A stretch of DNA of 64,000 nucleotides from Rikenellaceae bacterium (lineage in GTDB: Bacteria; Bacteroidota; Bacteroidia; Bacteroidales; Rikenellaceae): positions 1 through 64,000 of the forward strand of contig SUZO01000006.1 in NCBI GenBank assembly GCA_015059805.1, given 5' to 3'. The translations under genes and the position numbers were made by a program. How positions within the stretch are numbered: position 1 is the first letter of the stretch; the number at the start of each line of letters is the position of its first letter. The notes under the pieces were generated by a model, which saw nothing but the letters and a program-made list of their open reading frames with translations, was not told where the DNA came from and searched no databases. Shown here piece after piece: positions 1 to 8,482 of this stretch.

Positions 1-1086
1 CTGGTTGTGAAATCTTACCGCTGACCTTGAGGTTTTTGATTCTATTAGGGTTTTTCTTTGCCTCGCGGATCTTCTGACCCAATGTACCTGGCTCATCAAG
101 GTGCACAACGAAGTACTGGCGAGCCTCACCGCCGTAGAAGTCACTCTCAACGGTCCAGTCGCTGATTTCGCACTCAGCCTGAGTGAAATCGTAGGTGCCA
201 GAGTGTTTCTTCTTATTGACCTCAATAGTAAACTTAGTCTGCTTACCTGCCTGCAGGTAGACTGGGGCAGGCTGCCAAGTGTTATTCTCGTCAAGGAGCT
301 GATACTTAAAGCGATAGCTCATACCACCAAGGGTGATACTGAACAGCGACGTGCCAGCACTGATAGTTTGTGGCACAACGATAGCGTGGAAGTTCTCCTC
401 GCCCGCCTTCATAACAATACCCTCGCTGCTAACCTCACCAGTAGCGGTGGCAACGCCAGTGCTAAGGTCTATAGTAGCATTATTAAGGGTGTTGATAACG
501 AGCAGACTCTTACTGAGCGTCTCAAACTCACCCTCCTCAAAGCCTTGACCCTCAGCAAGGGCAACAACAACAGAGGACAATCGGTGGTTAAAGCGCATCT
601 TTACCTTCTCCTCACTTGGAATGACATTGCTCGCCTTAGCCCACAGAAAGTCTGACTGCGCATAGCCGTCAATATTATTTGCACCAGACTGGTCAAGCGC
701 CACCTCAAAGGCGTACTCATTAACAGAGTCTGGGTGTGAGTATGGGTAGTAACCATACAGGTCAATATTTGTCTCAGCATCCTTGTAGTAGAAGCTACCA
801 CTTGAAGTCCAAGTGTTGCTCTGCTTATCGTAGGTGTACAGAGCATTATCAACCTGGTTGCCCTCATTAAGAAGTGTGCCCGCAGCGGTGTTATTATCCG
901 TATAGTTCACACCATAGATACCCACAGCGTCACCAGTAGTAAAACCACTGTCGTCAAGACGTGTGAGGTACTGCTGATTAACTCCTCCAGAGATAGCGAT
1001 TCTCGGAGCGCCTAAAATCGGGGTATCGTTTATACCCTCAGGCTCAGTGGAACAGCCCACAGCAAAGATAGTAGAATTTTCTTCAT
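1..1086 (-). CDS. Fimbrillin-like surface lipoprotein, partial; signal peptide out of frame
   Basis: The frame running from about 1054 down to the window edge has no stop and encodes a fimbrillin/Mfa-like domain (motifs such as LYGYYPYS, MRFNHRLSSVVV and TISAGTSLFS), followed by a stretch that resembles the start of BspA-type leucine-rich repeats (IKNLKVSG). The mature frame begins with a lipobox, AVGC, whose Cys codon is 1052-1054, then STEPEG. The only nearby ATG (1084-1086) reads MKKILLSLLWAV and stops after 18 codons. It is out of frame with the lipobox by one base and would leave only about 11 residues before the Cys. The mature frame has a TAA shortly upstream and no ATG, GTG or TTG in a plausible place. 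The promoter at 1136-1167 is intact. This is therefore a deletion in the signal peptide or an assembly error. The 3' end lies outside the window. Confidence 0.75.
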
Positions 1087-1135
1087 AATTATTATATTTG
1101 GTTAATTTTATTTGATGATATAGTTATATTCCGCT

Positions 1136-1167
1136 CAAAATTACAATTTTTTCCTCTAACAACCAAC
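1136..1167 (-). promoter_or_regulatory. Bacteroidetes promoter of the fimbrillin gene
   Basis: On the minus strand TAATTTTG (1136-1143) matches the -7 consensus TAnnTTTG. It has a GTTG -33-like element at 1164-1167 with a 20-base spacer. It faces away from the pfkA promoter, so the 235-base gap is a divergent promoter region. Confidence 0.55.
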
Positions 1168-1256
1168 GATTTAGGAGATTATTTTAAGAAATAACGGCTA
1201 AACTCATTATCTGCACAAGGCAAGGTGCTACTAAGTCGCTACTAATAGCAGATAAT

Positions 1257-1287
1257 TTTGAGTTCTGCAAAATTTTTGCTACCTTTG
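1257..1287 (+). promoter_or_regulatory. pfkA promoter
   Basis: TTTG (1257-1260), a 19-base spacer and TACCTTTG (1280-1287) give an exact match to the Bacteroidetes sigma consensus. The predicted leader to the pfkA ATG is about 30 bases. Confidence 0.8.
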
Positions 1288-1321
1288 GCGAATATATGTT
1301 TATAAAACATACTTATGATTT

Positions 1322-2302
1322 ATGGCAACAATTAACACTATTGGCATACTCACCTCAGGGGGTGATGCGCCAGGTATGAATGCGGCAATTCGTGCCGTCA
1401 CACGTGCAGCACGTTACAATGGCTGGGGCGTTAAGGGCATTATGCGTGGATATAAAGGTCTGATAACGGGCGAGATAGAGGAGTTTCATTCAAACAGCGT
1501 GAGCAATATCATCCAGCGCGGCGGAACAATCCTTAAGACTGCTCGTTGCAAGGAGTTTATGACTGCTGAGGGTCGCAAAACGGCATACGACAACATGGTC
1601 GCGGCAGGCATAGATGCTCTGGTGGTTATTGGTGGCGACGGAACAATTACGGGAGCAAAAATCTTTGCCGAGGAGTTTGATGTGCCGATTGTTGCTCTTC
1701 CAGGCACTATTGACAACGACCTCTCAGGTACTGACACCACGATAGGCTACGACACAGCACTGAACACCATTATGGATGCGGTAGATAAGTTGCGCGACAC
1801 AGCCACCTCGCACGAGAGGCTCTTCTTTGTAGAGGTTATGGGTCGCAGGGCTGGATACCTCGCCCTCAATGGAGCGATAGCTTCGGGAGCTGAGGCGGCG
1901 ATAATACCAGAGTCACTCACTGGCGACGACCAACTTAAAACACTCATTGACAACGGCTTCCGCAAGAGCAAGAACTCAGCCATAGTCCTTGTAGCTGAGG
2001 ACCCAGCAACGGGTGGTGCTCTTGGGCTTGCAGAGCGAGTGGAGACGGAGTATCCACAGTATGATGCGAGGGTGACTATTCTGGGTCACCTGCAGCGAGG
2101 CGGCTCGCCAACGGCAGCGGACAGAATCCTCGCCTCAAGGCTCGGAGCGTCAGCAGTGGAGGCGCTCAAGGAGGGTCAGCGTAATATTATGGTGGGTCTC
2201 AAGAATGGCGAGATTGTCTACACCCCATTTTGTCAGGCACTTGCTAAGACTAAGACCGTCAAGCAGAGCAGCATAGACCTTGTAAAGATGCTTTCAATAT
2301 AA
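1322..2302 (+). CDS. pfkA: 6-phosphofructokinase, ATP-dependent
   Basis: Phosphorylates fructose 6-phosphate to fructose 1,6-bisphosphate in cytoplasmic glycolysis. The 326-residue length is the usual short bacterial PfkA size. Visible motifs are the nucleotide loop GGDAPG (residues 13-18), GGDGT (104-108) and the catalytic TIDND (129-133, Asp131 as base), then MGRRAGYLA. Gly within GGDGT rather than Asp is the ATP-type pattern, so PPi use is unlikely. The ATG at 1322 follows a strong promoter. A kinase of the PfkB family follows 34 bases downstream and may share the transcript. Confidence 0.95.
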   Translation: MATINTIGILTSGGDAPGMNAAIRAVTRAARYNGWGVKGIMRGYKGLITGEIEEFHSNSVSNIIQRGGTILKTARCKEFMTAEGRKTAYDNMVAAGIDALVVIGGDGTITGAKIFAEEFDVPIVALPGTIDNDLSGTDTTIGYDTALNTIMDAVDKLRDTATSHERLFFVEVMGRRAGYLALNGAIASGAEAAIIPESLTGDDQLKTLIDNGFRKSKNSAIVLVAEDPATGGALGLAERVETEYPQYDARVTILGHLQRGGSPTAADRILASRLGASAVEALKEGQRNIMVGLKNGEIVYTPFCQALAKTKTVKQSSIDLVKMLSI

Positions 2303-2336
2303 AACCATACAAAAAAACCTACTTAAAACTTAAAAT

Positions 2337-3338
2337 ATGAAGAGAGTTATCGGCATTGGAAATGCCCTAACAGATATGCTCGTAAATCTGAGCAGTGACG
2401 AGGTTTTGACTCGTTACAACATTGCTCGTGGCTCTATGTCGCTTGTTGATAGCAAGTTGCAGAGTGAGGTCTCAAAGGCTGTGGCAGGACGACCTTACTC
2501 GCTCTCGCTTGGTGGCAGTGCGGACAACACTATTCGCGCCATGGCACGTCTTGGTGCCGAGGTGGGATTTATTGGCAAGGTAGGTCGTGATACTACGGGC
2601 GACTTTTTTGAGCAGGCACTCTCAAATTTGGGTATTCAGCCTGTAATCTTTCGCGGAGAGAATCGCTCTGGAAAGTGCGTGTCGTTAATCTCAACGGATG
2701 GAGAGCGTACGATGCTCACACACCTCGGTGCTGCACTTGAGCTACATGCCGACGAGATTTCTGAGCAGGTATTTACTGGCTACGACTGCCTCTACATTGA
2801 GGGTTATCTTGTTCAGGACCACACACTTATCTCTTCAGTGGCTCGCAAAGCTAAGCAGTGCGGGCTTAAGGTTGCCATTGACCTTGCCAGCTTTAACGTA
2901 GTGGCTGAGAATGTCGATTTTCTGAGAGAGCTTGTCAGAGAGTATGTAGATATTGTCTTTGCAAACGAGGACGAGGCTAAGACCTTCAGTGGCGAGAGTG
3001 AGCCTATAAATGCGCTGCAGTATATCTCCGAGATGTGCAGCCTTGCCATTGTAAAAATCGGCATGAAGGGTGCGCTAATAAAACAGGGTGAGCAGGTTGT
3101 TCACGTGGGTATTATGGCAGCAGCTAAGAGGGTTGATACCACTGGCGCGGGTGACTTCTACGCCGCTGGCTTCCTCTACGCACTGACGTTGGGTCTTGAC
3201 CTACGCCAGTGCGGCACTATTGGCGCAGTTACAGCGGGCAAGGTGATTGAGATTGTCGGCACAACCCTTAGTGACGAGGCTTGGGAGGATATTTTCAAGT
3301 ATGTAAACAGAGTAAAAACAGAGCGATACCTATTTTAA
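2337..3338 (+). CDS. Adenosine kinase-like PfkB-family carbohydrate kinase
   Basis: A cytoplasmic ribokinase-fold kinase of 333 residues. The N-terminal GNALTDM segment and the second PfkB signature DTTGAGDFYAAGF (anion hole and catalytic Asp273 in GAGD, residues 270-273) are clear. SLGGSADNT, GKVGRDTTG and CVSLISTDGERTM match the adenosine kinase branch, so phosphorylation of adenosine to AMP is the best guess, but the exact nucleoside or sugar cannot be read from sequence. It lies 34 bases after pfkA and its stop overlaps the next start (TAATG), so the three genes look like one operon. Confidence 0.85.
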   Translation: MKRVIGIGNALTDMLVNLSSDEVLTRYNIARGSMSLVDSKLQSEVSKAVAGRPYSLSLGGSADNTIRAMARLGAEVGFIGKVGRDTTGDFFEQALSNLGIQPVIFRGENRSGKCVSLISTDGERTMLTHLGAALELHADEISEQVFTGYDCLYIEGYLVQDHTLISSVARKAKQCGLKVAIDLASFNVVAENVDFLRELVREYVDIVFANEDEAKTFSGESEPINALQYISEMCSLAIVKIGMKGALIKQGEQVVHVGIMAAAKRVDTTGAGDFYAAGFLYALTLGLDLRQCGTIGAVTAGKVIEIVGTTLSDEAWEDIFKYVNRVKTERYLF

Positions 3339-5278
3339 TGAGAAAGATTTTAACACTACTGCTCAGCCTTATTGCCATAGTGGCTATGGCGAATAATCGC
3401 CGCCTGCTGACGATGGAGGAGGCTATTATTGGTCGTCAATTCACCCCAGCCTCATACAGAGTTCTCTGGAGCGAGGAGTACCCCAAAGAGTTTTTACACC
3501 CCACAGATAGCCTCTGCTACGCCATTGATGTCGTTTCGGGCAAGAGCCGCGTGGTAGAACTCCCTGAGCGCGAGAAGGCTACGGTCAAGAGCGTTGGCAA
3601 CAACATCGTCTGGATTGAGGAGGAGGGCACAGAGAGGGCTGTGACCAACTTTACAGATAAGAATATCGTTGCAGGTAGCTCCGTTTCGCGCAATGAGTTT
3701 GGCATTGACGGTGGACTATTCCTCTCGCCTAACAAGCGACTGCTTGCCTTCTATCAGAAGGACGAGAGCGCTGTTACTACCTTCCCACTTCTTGATATTA
3801 CCACCCGCACAGGCTCATTGTTTGAGATTAAGTACCCAATGAACGGCATGCCGTCTGAGAGGGTGAGCGTGGGGGTCTACAATGCTGATACTAAGCAGAC
3901 TATATACCTTGAGGTGGAGGAGTTTGACAGTGAGAGATACCTCACAAACCTCACCTGGTCGCCCGACAGCAGTACTATCTACCTGCAGGTGCTTGACCGC
4001 CAGCAGAAGAATATGCATCTGAACGCCTACAGCGCCACCACGGGCAGCAGAATCAAGACCCTGCTCACTGAGTACAACGACAAGTATGTTGAGCCGTCAT
4101 TCCCGCTCGTATTTCTTCAGAGCGACCCTAAGCAGTTCATCTACACCACCTCCAACCGCGATGGTTACCAAAACCTCTACCTCTGCAACACCGAGGGCGC
4201 TATTAGACGGCTGACCGTTGTTGATGCCGATGTGGAGTATGCGGGACAGAGCGATAAGAGCATCTTCTACCACTCTGCCGAGGTGAGCCCTGTGGAGCGA
4301 CACCTCTTTGCTGTGGATATTAAGACGGGCAACCCTCGCCAACTAACTCGCGGCGAGGGTTGGCATAACTGCACAATCTCTCACAATGGCGAATACTTTG
4401 CTGACAACTACTCCTCGCTTTCTGTTCCGAGAGTGGTGGCTGTGGGAACAACAAACGCCCGCCACTACCGTGAGCTTTTCCGCGCCGAAAACCCATGCTT
4501 AGAGCACAACTTCTGCCCTATTGAGCTCGGTACGGTGCGCAGTGCCGACGATAAGTACGACAACTACTACCGCCTCATTAAACCGTTAGACTTTGACCCT
4601 GCGAAGAGGTATCCCGTAATTCTATACGTCTACGGAGGTCCTCACTCTCAGATGGTTACCAACTCCTTCCAGGCAGGTCTGCGCCGCTGGGAGATGTATA
4701 TGGCTCAGCGCGGCTATGTGGTCTTTGTGATGGATAACCGCGGAACGGACAACCGAGGTCTTGCCTTTGAGCAGGCTATTCACCGCCAGTGTGGCGTGGC
4801 TGAGATGGCTGACCAAATCGCTGGCATCAAGTGGCTCATGAGCCATAGCTGGGTAGATAGCTCCCGCATAGGCGTTCATGGCTGGTCGTATGGCGGCTTT
4901 ATGACTATCTCGCTGATGGTAAACCACCCCGACATCTTCAAGGTGGGCGTGGCTGGTGGTCCAGTGATTGACTGGCGCTGGTACGAGGTGATGTATGGCG
5001 AAAGATATATGGAGACAGAGGCTACGAATGCCGACGGTATGAACTCCACCTCACTTATCCCTCGCGCTAAGGAGCTTAAGGGCAAACTGCTTATCTGCCA
5101 GGGCGCTGTGGACGACGTTGTTGTGTGGCAACACTCACTCAGCTTCATAGACGAGTGCATAAAACACTGGATACCAGTTGATTACTTCCCTTACCCACGC
5201 GCACAACATAACGTGCGCGGCAAGGACCGCGTGCACCTGATGCAAAAGGTCACCGACTACTTTGAGGATTACCTGTAG
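3338..5278 (+). CDS. S9 family peptidase, DPP-IV / prolyl tripeptidyl peptidase type
   Basis: An exported serine exopeptidase that would trim peptides after proline in the periplasm or at the surface. The start chosen is the ATG at 3338 (MRKILTLLL), overlapping the preceding stop as TAATG. It opens directly into a signal peptide ending near VAMA; a longer open frame upstream lies inside the kinase gene. From this start the protein has 646 residues: an N-terminal beta-propeller (DPP_IV_N) and a C-terminal alpha/beta hydrolase. The catalytic triad is visible as Ser517 in GWSYGG, Asp592 in GAVDDVV and His624 in AQHNV. The YGGPHSQMV segment is typical of the prolyl-peptidase group. Confidence 0.92.
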   Translation: MRKILTLLLSLIAIVAMANNRRLLTMEEAIIGRQFTPASYRVLWSEEYPKEFLHPTDSLCYAIDVVSGKSRVVELPEREKATVKSVGNNIVWIEEEGTERAVTNFTDKNIVAGSSVSRNEFGIDGGLFLSPNKRLLAFYQKDESAVTTFPLLDITTRTGSLFEIKYPMNGMPSERVSVGVYNADTKQTIYLEVEEFDSERYLTNLTWSPDSSTIYLQVLDRQQKNMHLNAYSATTGSRIKTLLTEYNDKYVEPSFPLVFLQSDPKQFIYTTSNRDGYQNLYLCNTEGAIRRLTVVDADVEYAGQSDKSIFYHSAEVSPVERHLFAVDIKTGNPRQLTRGEGWHNCTISHNGEYFADNYSSLSVPRVVAVGTTNARHYRELFRAENPCLEHNFCPIELGTVRSADDKYDNYYRLIKPLDFDPAKRYPVILYVYGGPHSQMVTNSFQAGLRRWEMYMAQRGYVVFVMDNRGTDNRGLAFEQAIHRQCGVAEMADQIAGIKWLMSHSWVDSSRIGVHGWSYGGFMTISLMVNHPDIFKVGVAGGPVIDWRWYEVMYGERYMETEATNADGMNSTSLIPRAKELKGKLLICQGAVDDVVVWQHSLSFIDECIKHWIPVDYFPYPRAQHNVRGKDRVHLMQKVTDYFEDYL

Positions 5279-5324
5279 CGGAAAGAGAACAGAAAACTGA
5301 AAACGGAAAACGGAAAACTGAGAG

Positions 5325-5363
5325 TGACGACCGACGAAAGTATAGGGGTTTCGTCAGTCGTCA
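5325..5363. terminator. Convergent hairpin between the peptidase and RepA-type genes
   Basis: TGACGACCGACGAAA pairs with TTTCGTCAGTCGTCA around a short loop (one mismatch). It lies between two converging genes. No clear T-run follows on either side, so termination is an inference. Just before it, 5291-5319 is a short direct repeat of GAAAAC(T/G)G units. Confidence 0.45.
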
Positions 5364-5378
5364 TCCTCTCAACTCATC

Positions 5379-6704
5379 TCAGAACGGGCAGTCGTCGTCA
5401 TCGTAGGGCTCGCTGTAGTCGTACTGCACATCGTCATCATCAAAGGGCGAGGCTTGTGATATCGGACGGCACTCACGCTGTAACGGTGTAACATCTGTAA
5501 CAGGCTGTGGCGGCGTAACACTTGTAACTGGTGTAACACTTGTAACAGGTGTAACATCGTGTAACACATTGTCACTTGTAACACTGGTTACACACCCCTG
5601 TGACAGTGTTACATTGTTACATTGTGTACTACAACCCTCTGCACGGATAGTCTTTCCCTCTGCTGTTAGTGTCCCCTTACGCAGGGCGCGGGCAATGCGC
5701 ATTGAGGCAGCATTACGGCTCAAGCCAAGAAGCTCTTGTAGCTTATGAGAGAGCACTGCGCGCTCACAAGAGCCTGAAAAGTAGGTATTTAGTATAGATA
5801 CAACCTCATCCTCCTTTGTCGTAATCTCTGTCGGCAGGTTGCATATCTCTGGCAATCCTGCGTCGTTCACCGTAAAGGCAAATCGCTCAAAAGGCTCATT
5901 GCGACTGTACTGACACTCTACAATGCTTATATTATCATCTTTATGGACATATATCACGCTCTCAGATTTGCGCTGCAGCGACGAGCCTATATGTCCACGT
6001 GCCTTGTCAGTACCAGGATTGGTATGCAAGACGTTGATAATATGGCAGTTGTACTGAGTACTCAATGCCATCAGTTCGCCTATAAGGGCGTCTGACTCCT
6101 CAATGTCGTTAGTGTTGTACAGCAGGTCTGCAATACCATCTATAACGACAATATCGGGACGACGCACAAAGAGCGAGTCACGTAGTGCTTCACGCCTATC
6201 TTTAGGCTCTAACTCTCTGAGCCTTAACACTGTAAGGCGACAGTCTGTCTGTTCGCCCAGACGAGCAATGCCCGTAATGGCATTTATACGCTCCACAACC
6301 TTACGAACATGGCTCTCGCTCTGCTCTGTGTCTAACCACAACACCGTAAGTGCAGGGTTAGCTGACACATTCTCAAAGGCAAGACTATCAGGAAACGGAT
6401 AGGCAAAGGCACTTGAGACCAGAGCCGTAGTGAGGAAGGTCTTTTTGCACTTCGGCTCGCCTACAATAGCCGAGATATTACCCGCCGTGCAGACAGCATT
6501 GCCGTCTATAGATACCAACGGCACAACCTCTGCTATAGGCTTGGTAATGTCAATAATATAAGGAGCAATGCGCTCCTCGCGTAGTTCAATTTCTAAATCT
6601 TTAGTGCCCTGAGCCACTAAAGCATCAACACTCTGCTGCATAGCATCAAGATTAAACTTAGGTGCAGAGATAGTAGATGCACCCACAGTCGTAGATGTGT
6701 TCAT
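5379..6704 (-). CDS. RepA-type AAA/RecA-fold ATPase with SSB-like C-terminal tip
   Basis: A 441-residue protein of the RepA/AAA_25 hexameric helicase group found on plasmids and integrated elements. Walker A is GEPKCKKT (residues 82-89), Walker B is VVID (186-189) and the downstream HTNPGTDKARG is the usual sensor segment. Residues about 365-410 are a Val-Thr-rich linker (VTPVTSVTPVTSVTP). The last residues are acidic and end DDDDCPF, which looks like the SSB tip DDDIPF used to recruit replication and repair proteins. It has its own promoter and upstream GTAAC array. No integrase, relaxase or primase lies nearby, so it is an orphan replication-type gene, possibly a remnant of a mobile element. 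The role is inferred from family only. Confidence 0.75.
   Translation of the reverse strand: MNTSTTVGASTISAPKFNLDAMQQSVDALVAQGTKDLEIELREERIAPYIIDITKPIAEVVPLVSIDGNAVCTAGNISAIVGEPKCKKTFLTTALVSSAFAYPFPDSLAFENVSANPALTVLWLDTEQSESHVRKVVERINAITGIARLGEQTDCRLTVLRLRELEPKDRREALRDSLFVRRPDIVVIDGIADLLYNTNDIEESDALIGELMALSTQYNCHIINVLHTNPGTDKARGHIGSSLQRKSESVIYVHKDDNISIVECQYSRNEPFERFAFTVNDAGLPEICNLPTEITTKEDEVVSILNTYFSGSCERAVLSHKLQELLGLSRNAASMRIARALRKGTLTAEGKTIRAEGCSTQCNNVTLSQGCVTSVTSDNVLHDVTPVTSVTPVTSVTPPQPVTDVTPLQRECRPISQASPFDDDDVQYDYSEPYDDDDCPF
5480..5620. repeat. GTAAC repeat array inside the 3' part of the RepA-type gene
   Basis: Ten GTAAC pentamers (starting at 5480, 5488, 5497, 5515, 5524, 5533, 5542, 5551, 5561 and 5578) are followed by three inverted GTTAC (5587, 5608, 5616). 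The dominant spacing is 9 bases, so on the coding strand they encode the Val-Thr-x tripeptide repeat. Whether selection acts on the DNA or on the peptide cannot be told here, but the same pentamer recurs upstream of the gene in non-coding DNA. Confidence 0.8.
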
Positions 6705-6792
6705 ATAGATATGTAATAATTAAATGGTTACGGAGGTATGCCAGAACGACATAACACTCCTTGAGAATAGTGATAGTGTGGATATCCAGCCA

Positions 6793-6824
6793 CAAATATA
6801 ATACATCACTACCCCCTTTGTCAA
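6793..6824 (-). promoter_or_regulatory. Promoter of the RepA-type ATPase gene
   Basis: On the minus strand TATATTTG (6793-6800) is preceded by TTG at 6822-6824 with a 21-base gap. It predicts a leader of about 80 bases to the ATG at 6704. Confidence 0.6.
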
Positions 6825-6934
6825 GTATTTTGGCAATTATTTTTTCAATAATTTTACAATATACTATCAATCATTGGATTAGGGAAATTAAAGAGATTAG
6901 GGAGTTTAGGTAGTGGGTCACTCTGCTCTTAAAT

Positions 6935-6993
6935 GTAACAATGTAACGCTGTAACAGGGGTGTGCACAGCTGTTACACACGTTACATCGTTAC
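6935..6993. repeat. Symmetric GTAAC/GTTAC array, iteron- or operator-like
   Basis: Three direct GTAAC (6935, 6943, 6951; exact 8-base period) and three inverted GTTAC (6972, 6981, 6989) face each other across a centre holding GTGCAC (6962-6967). A 14-base unit, ACTCTGTTCTCTGT, is then repeated about 2.4 times at 6993-7025. The array lies about 110 bases upstream of the RepA-type promoter, so an iteron, operator or origin is possible. Confidence 0.75.
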
Positions 6994-7086
6994 ACTCTGT
7001 TCTCTGTACTCTGTTCTCTGTACTCTAAAAAAAGCTAACGCTGCGATTAAGCCGAGTGTAGAGACTGCTTGCAGGCTTTGCCGCTT

Positions 7087-7240
7087 TGACGACAAAATTG
7101 GTGTTCTGATTGAGCGAAGTTGTTGTGAATGACATTTAATGACAAGGGCTTTCAGCCCCTAATGGCATTGAATAGCGCGCTCTGCGCGCAGTATTAAGGG
7201 CGTTAGCCCGCTGTCATTCATTGCTATTCATTGTCATTTT
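7087..7240. repeat. Dispersed hairpin repeat R4, copy a
   Basis: It shares most of its sequence with 36475-36620. It contains three small hairpins in a row: GGGCTTTCAGCCC, GCGCGCTCTGCGCGC and GGGCGTTAGCCC, bordered by TTTAATGACA and CTGTCATT. The wider segment 6896-7261 is bounded by a 15-base perfect inverted repeat (ATTAGGGAGTTTAGG / CCTAAACTCCCTAAT). The 620-base gap 6705-7327 therefore holds a promoter, the GTAAC array, this repeat and a hairpin, with no credible gene. Confidence 0.75.
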
Positions 7241-7261
7241 GTGCTCCCTAAACTCCCTAAT

Positions 7262-7317
7262 CCGAACACCGAACAAGCGAACAGGGGCGTTAGACCTGTT
7301 CGGTTGTGTTCGGTCGG
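7262..7317. terminator. GAACA-rich hairpin after the NamZ-type gene
   Basis: An imperfect inverted repeat of about 23 bases, built of GAACA units and with a GGCGTTAGA loop, ends 11 bases from the stop of the minus-strand gene at 7328. It has no U-run, so its role as terminator or mRNA end is inferred from position. Confidence 0.45.
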
Positions 7318-7327
7318 GTGTGTACTC

Positions 7328-8482
7328 TTACTCTTGATAGAGCAGGTATCTCTTGCGCAGCGTTTTGAAGCGGGTGAGCTCGTCCTGCCAGCGCTCGCGG
7401 ATTTCGGCGGCACTCTTGCCCTCAATAATCATTGTGCGGATATACTCCACGCCCGTAAGTTTCTCAAAGAATGGGGTAAAAAACTTCTCGCCAAGGCCCG
7501 TTTTGTGGTAGGCATCAATAACATACTCAAGGTTAAATCCCGCGGCTATAACATCCTCACAATCAACGTCTCTAAGGTCTACGCCGTAGCAGAGTTTATC
7601 CTTTAGTGGTGGATTCTTAGCCCCTGCAGTGCTTCGCGGAGTGAAAGTGTAGCTGCACCCCTTCATCTGCGGATGTCCGTACATCTCAAATGGGGCATCT
7701 GTACCGCGACCAAGTGAGCAGACCGTACCCTCAAAGAGGCAAGTTGATGGGTAGAGGTAGATTGCCCTCTGGCTCTTGAGGTTTGGCGATGGGGCGATAG
7801 GCAGAGTATAGCGAGTGCTATGGGTATAGCCTTTGCAGGTAACTACCTCAACATCAGCACGTTTAATCCACCCCTCACCTATTGCCATATTGGCTATCTC
7901 TCCCATAGTAAGTCCATGCACGACAGGTATTGGCAGCGCACCCACGCCCGACTTATACTTCATATCAAGGATTGGTCCGTCTACATACATTCCATTGGGA
8001 TTTGGGCGGTCAAGAACGATAACTTTACGCGAGAAATCGGCGCAACGGTTAATCACATCTATCATAGTTATATAATAGGTATAGAACCTCAGCCCCACAT
8101 CCTGCATATCTACCAGCATAACGTCAAAAGCCGCCATCTGCTCATCCGTAAGTCGTCGCCCTTGAGCCGAGTAGAGCGACCAGATAGGCACACCCGTACG
8201 ACTATCTACAGATGAGGCGACCTTCTCTCCCGCATCTGCCGTACCGCGAAAGCCATGCTCTGGCGAGACTATACCCACAAGCTCCACCCCTCGCTCCACG
8301 AGCATATCAACAAGGTGCTTCTCCCCCACCGTCGCCGTATGATTTGCAAGCACAGCCACGCGCTTGCCCTCAAGCTGTGGAAGGTATCTCTCTGTCTGCT
8401 CCGCGCCCACAACAACCTTAGCCTTAGCACTACCGCAGGCAGAAAATAACAATGTTAAAATTGTGATAATCAGTGTTTTCAT
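7328..8482 (-). CDS. NamZ-type (DUF1343) exo-beta-N-acetylmuramidase lipoprotein
   Basis: A 384-residue exported protein with a lipoprotein signal (LLFSAC, Cys about residue 16). VAVLANHTA, SPEHGFRG, MLVDMQDVGLRFYTY and VLDRPNPNG are the hallmark segments of the DUF1343/NamZ family, whose Bacillus member removes MurNAc from the non-reducing end of peptidoglycan fragments. A cell-wall recycling role at the membrane is inferred. Its ATG overlaps the prfB stop (ATGA), so the two are co-transcribed. The length fits the full family with no truncation. Confidence 0.85.
   Translation of the reverse strand: MKTLIITILTLLFSACGSAKAKVVVGAEQTERYLPQLEGKRVAVLANHTATVGEKHLVDMLVERGVELVGIVSPEHGFRGTADAGEKVASSVDSRTGVPIWSLYSAQGRRLTDEQMAAFDVMLVDMQDVGLRFYTYYITMIDVINRCADFSRKVIVLDRPNPNGMYVDGPILDMKYKSGVGALPIPVVHGLTMGEIANMAIGEGWIKRADVEVVTCKGYTHSTRYTLPIAPSPNLKSQRAIYLYPSTCLFEGTVCSLGRGTDAPFEMYGHPQMKGCSYTFTPRSTAGAKNPPLKDKLCYGVDLRDVDCEDVIAAGFNLEYVIDAYHKTGLGEKFFTPFFEKLTGVEYIRTMIIEGKSAAEIRERWQDELTRFKTLRKRYLLYQE

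Noticed and set aside
5480..5620. GTAAC array as a CRISPR
   Set aside because: Units are 5-9 bases with no spacers, and they lie in a coding frame.
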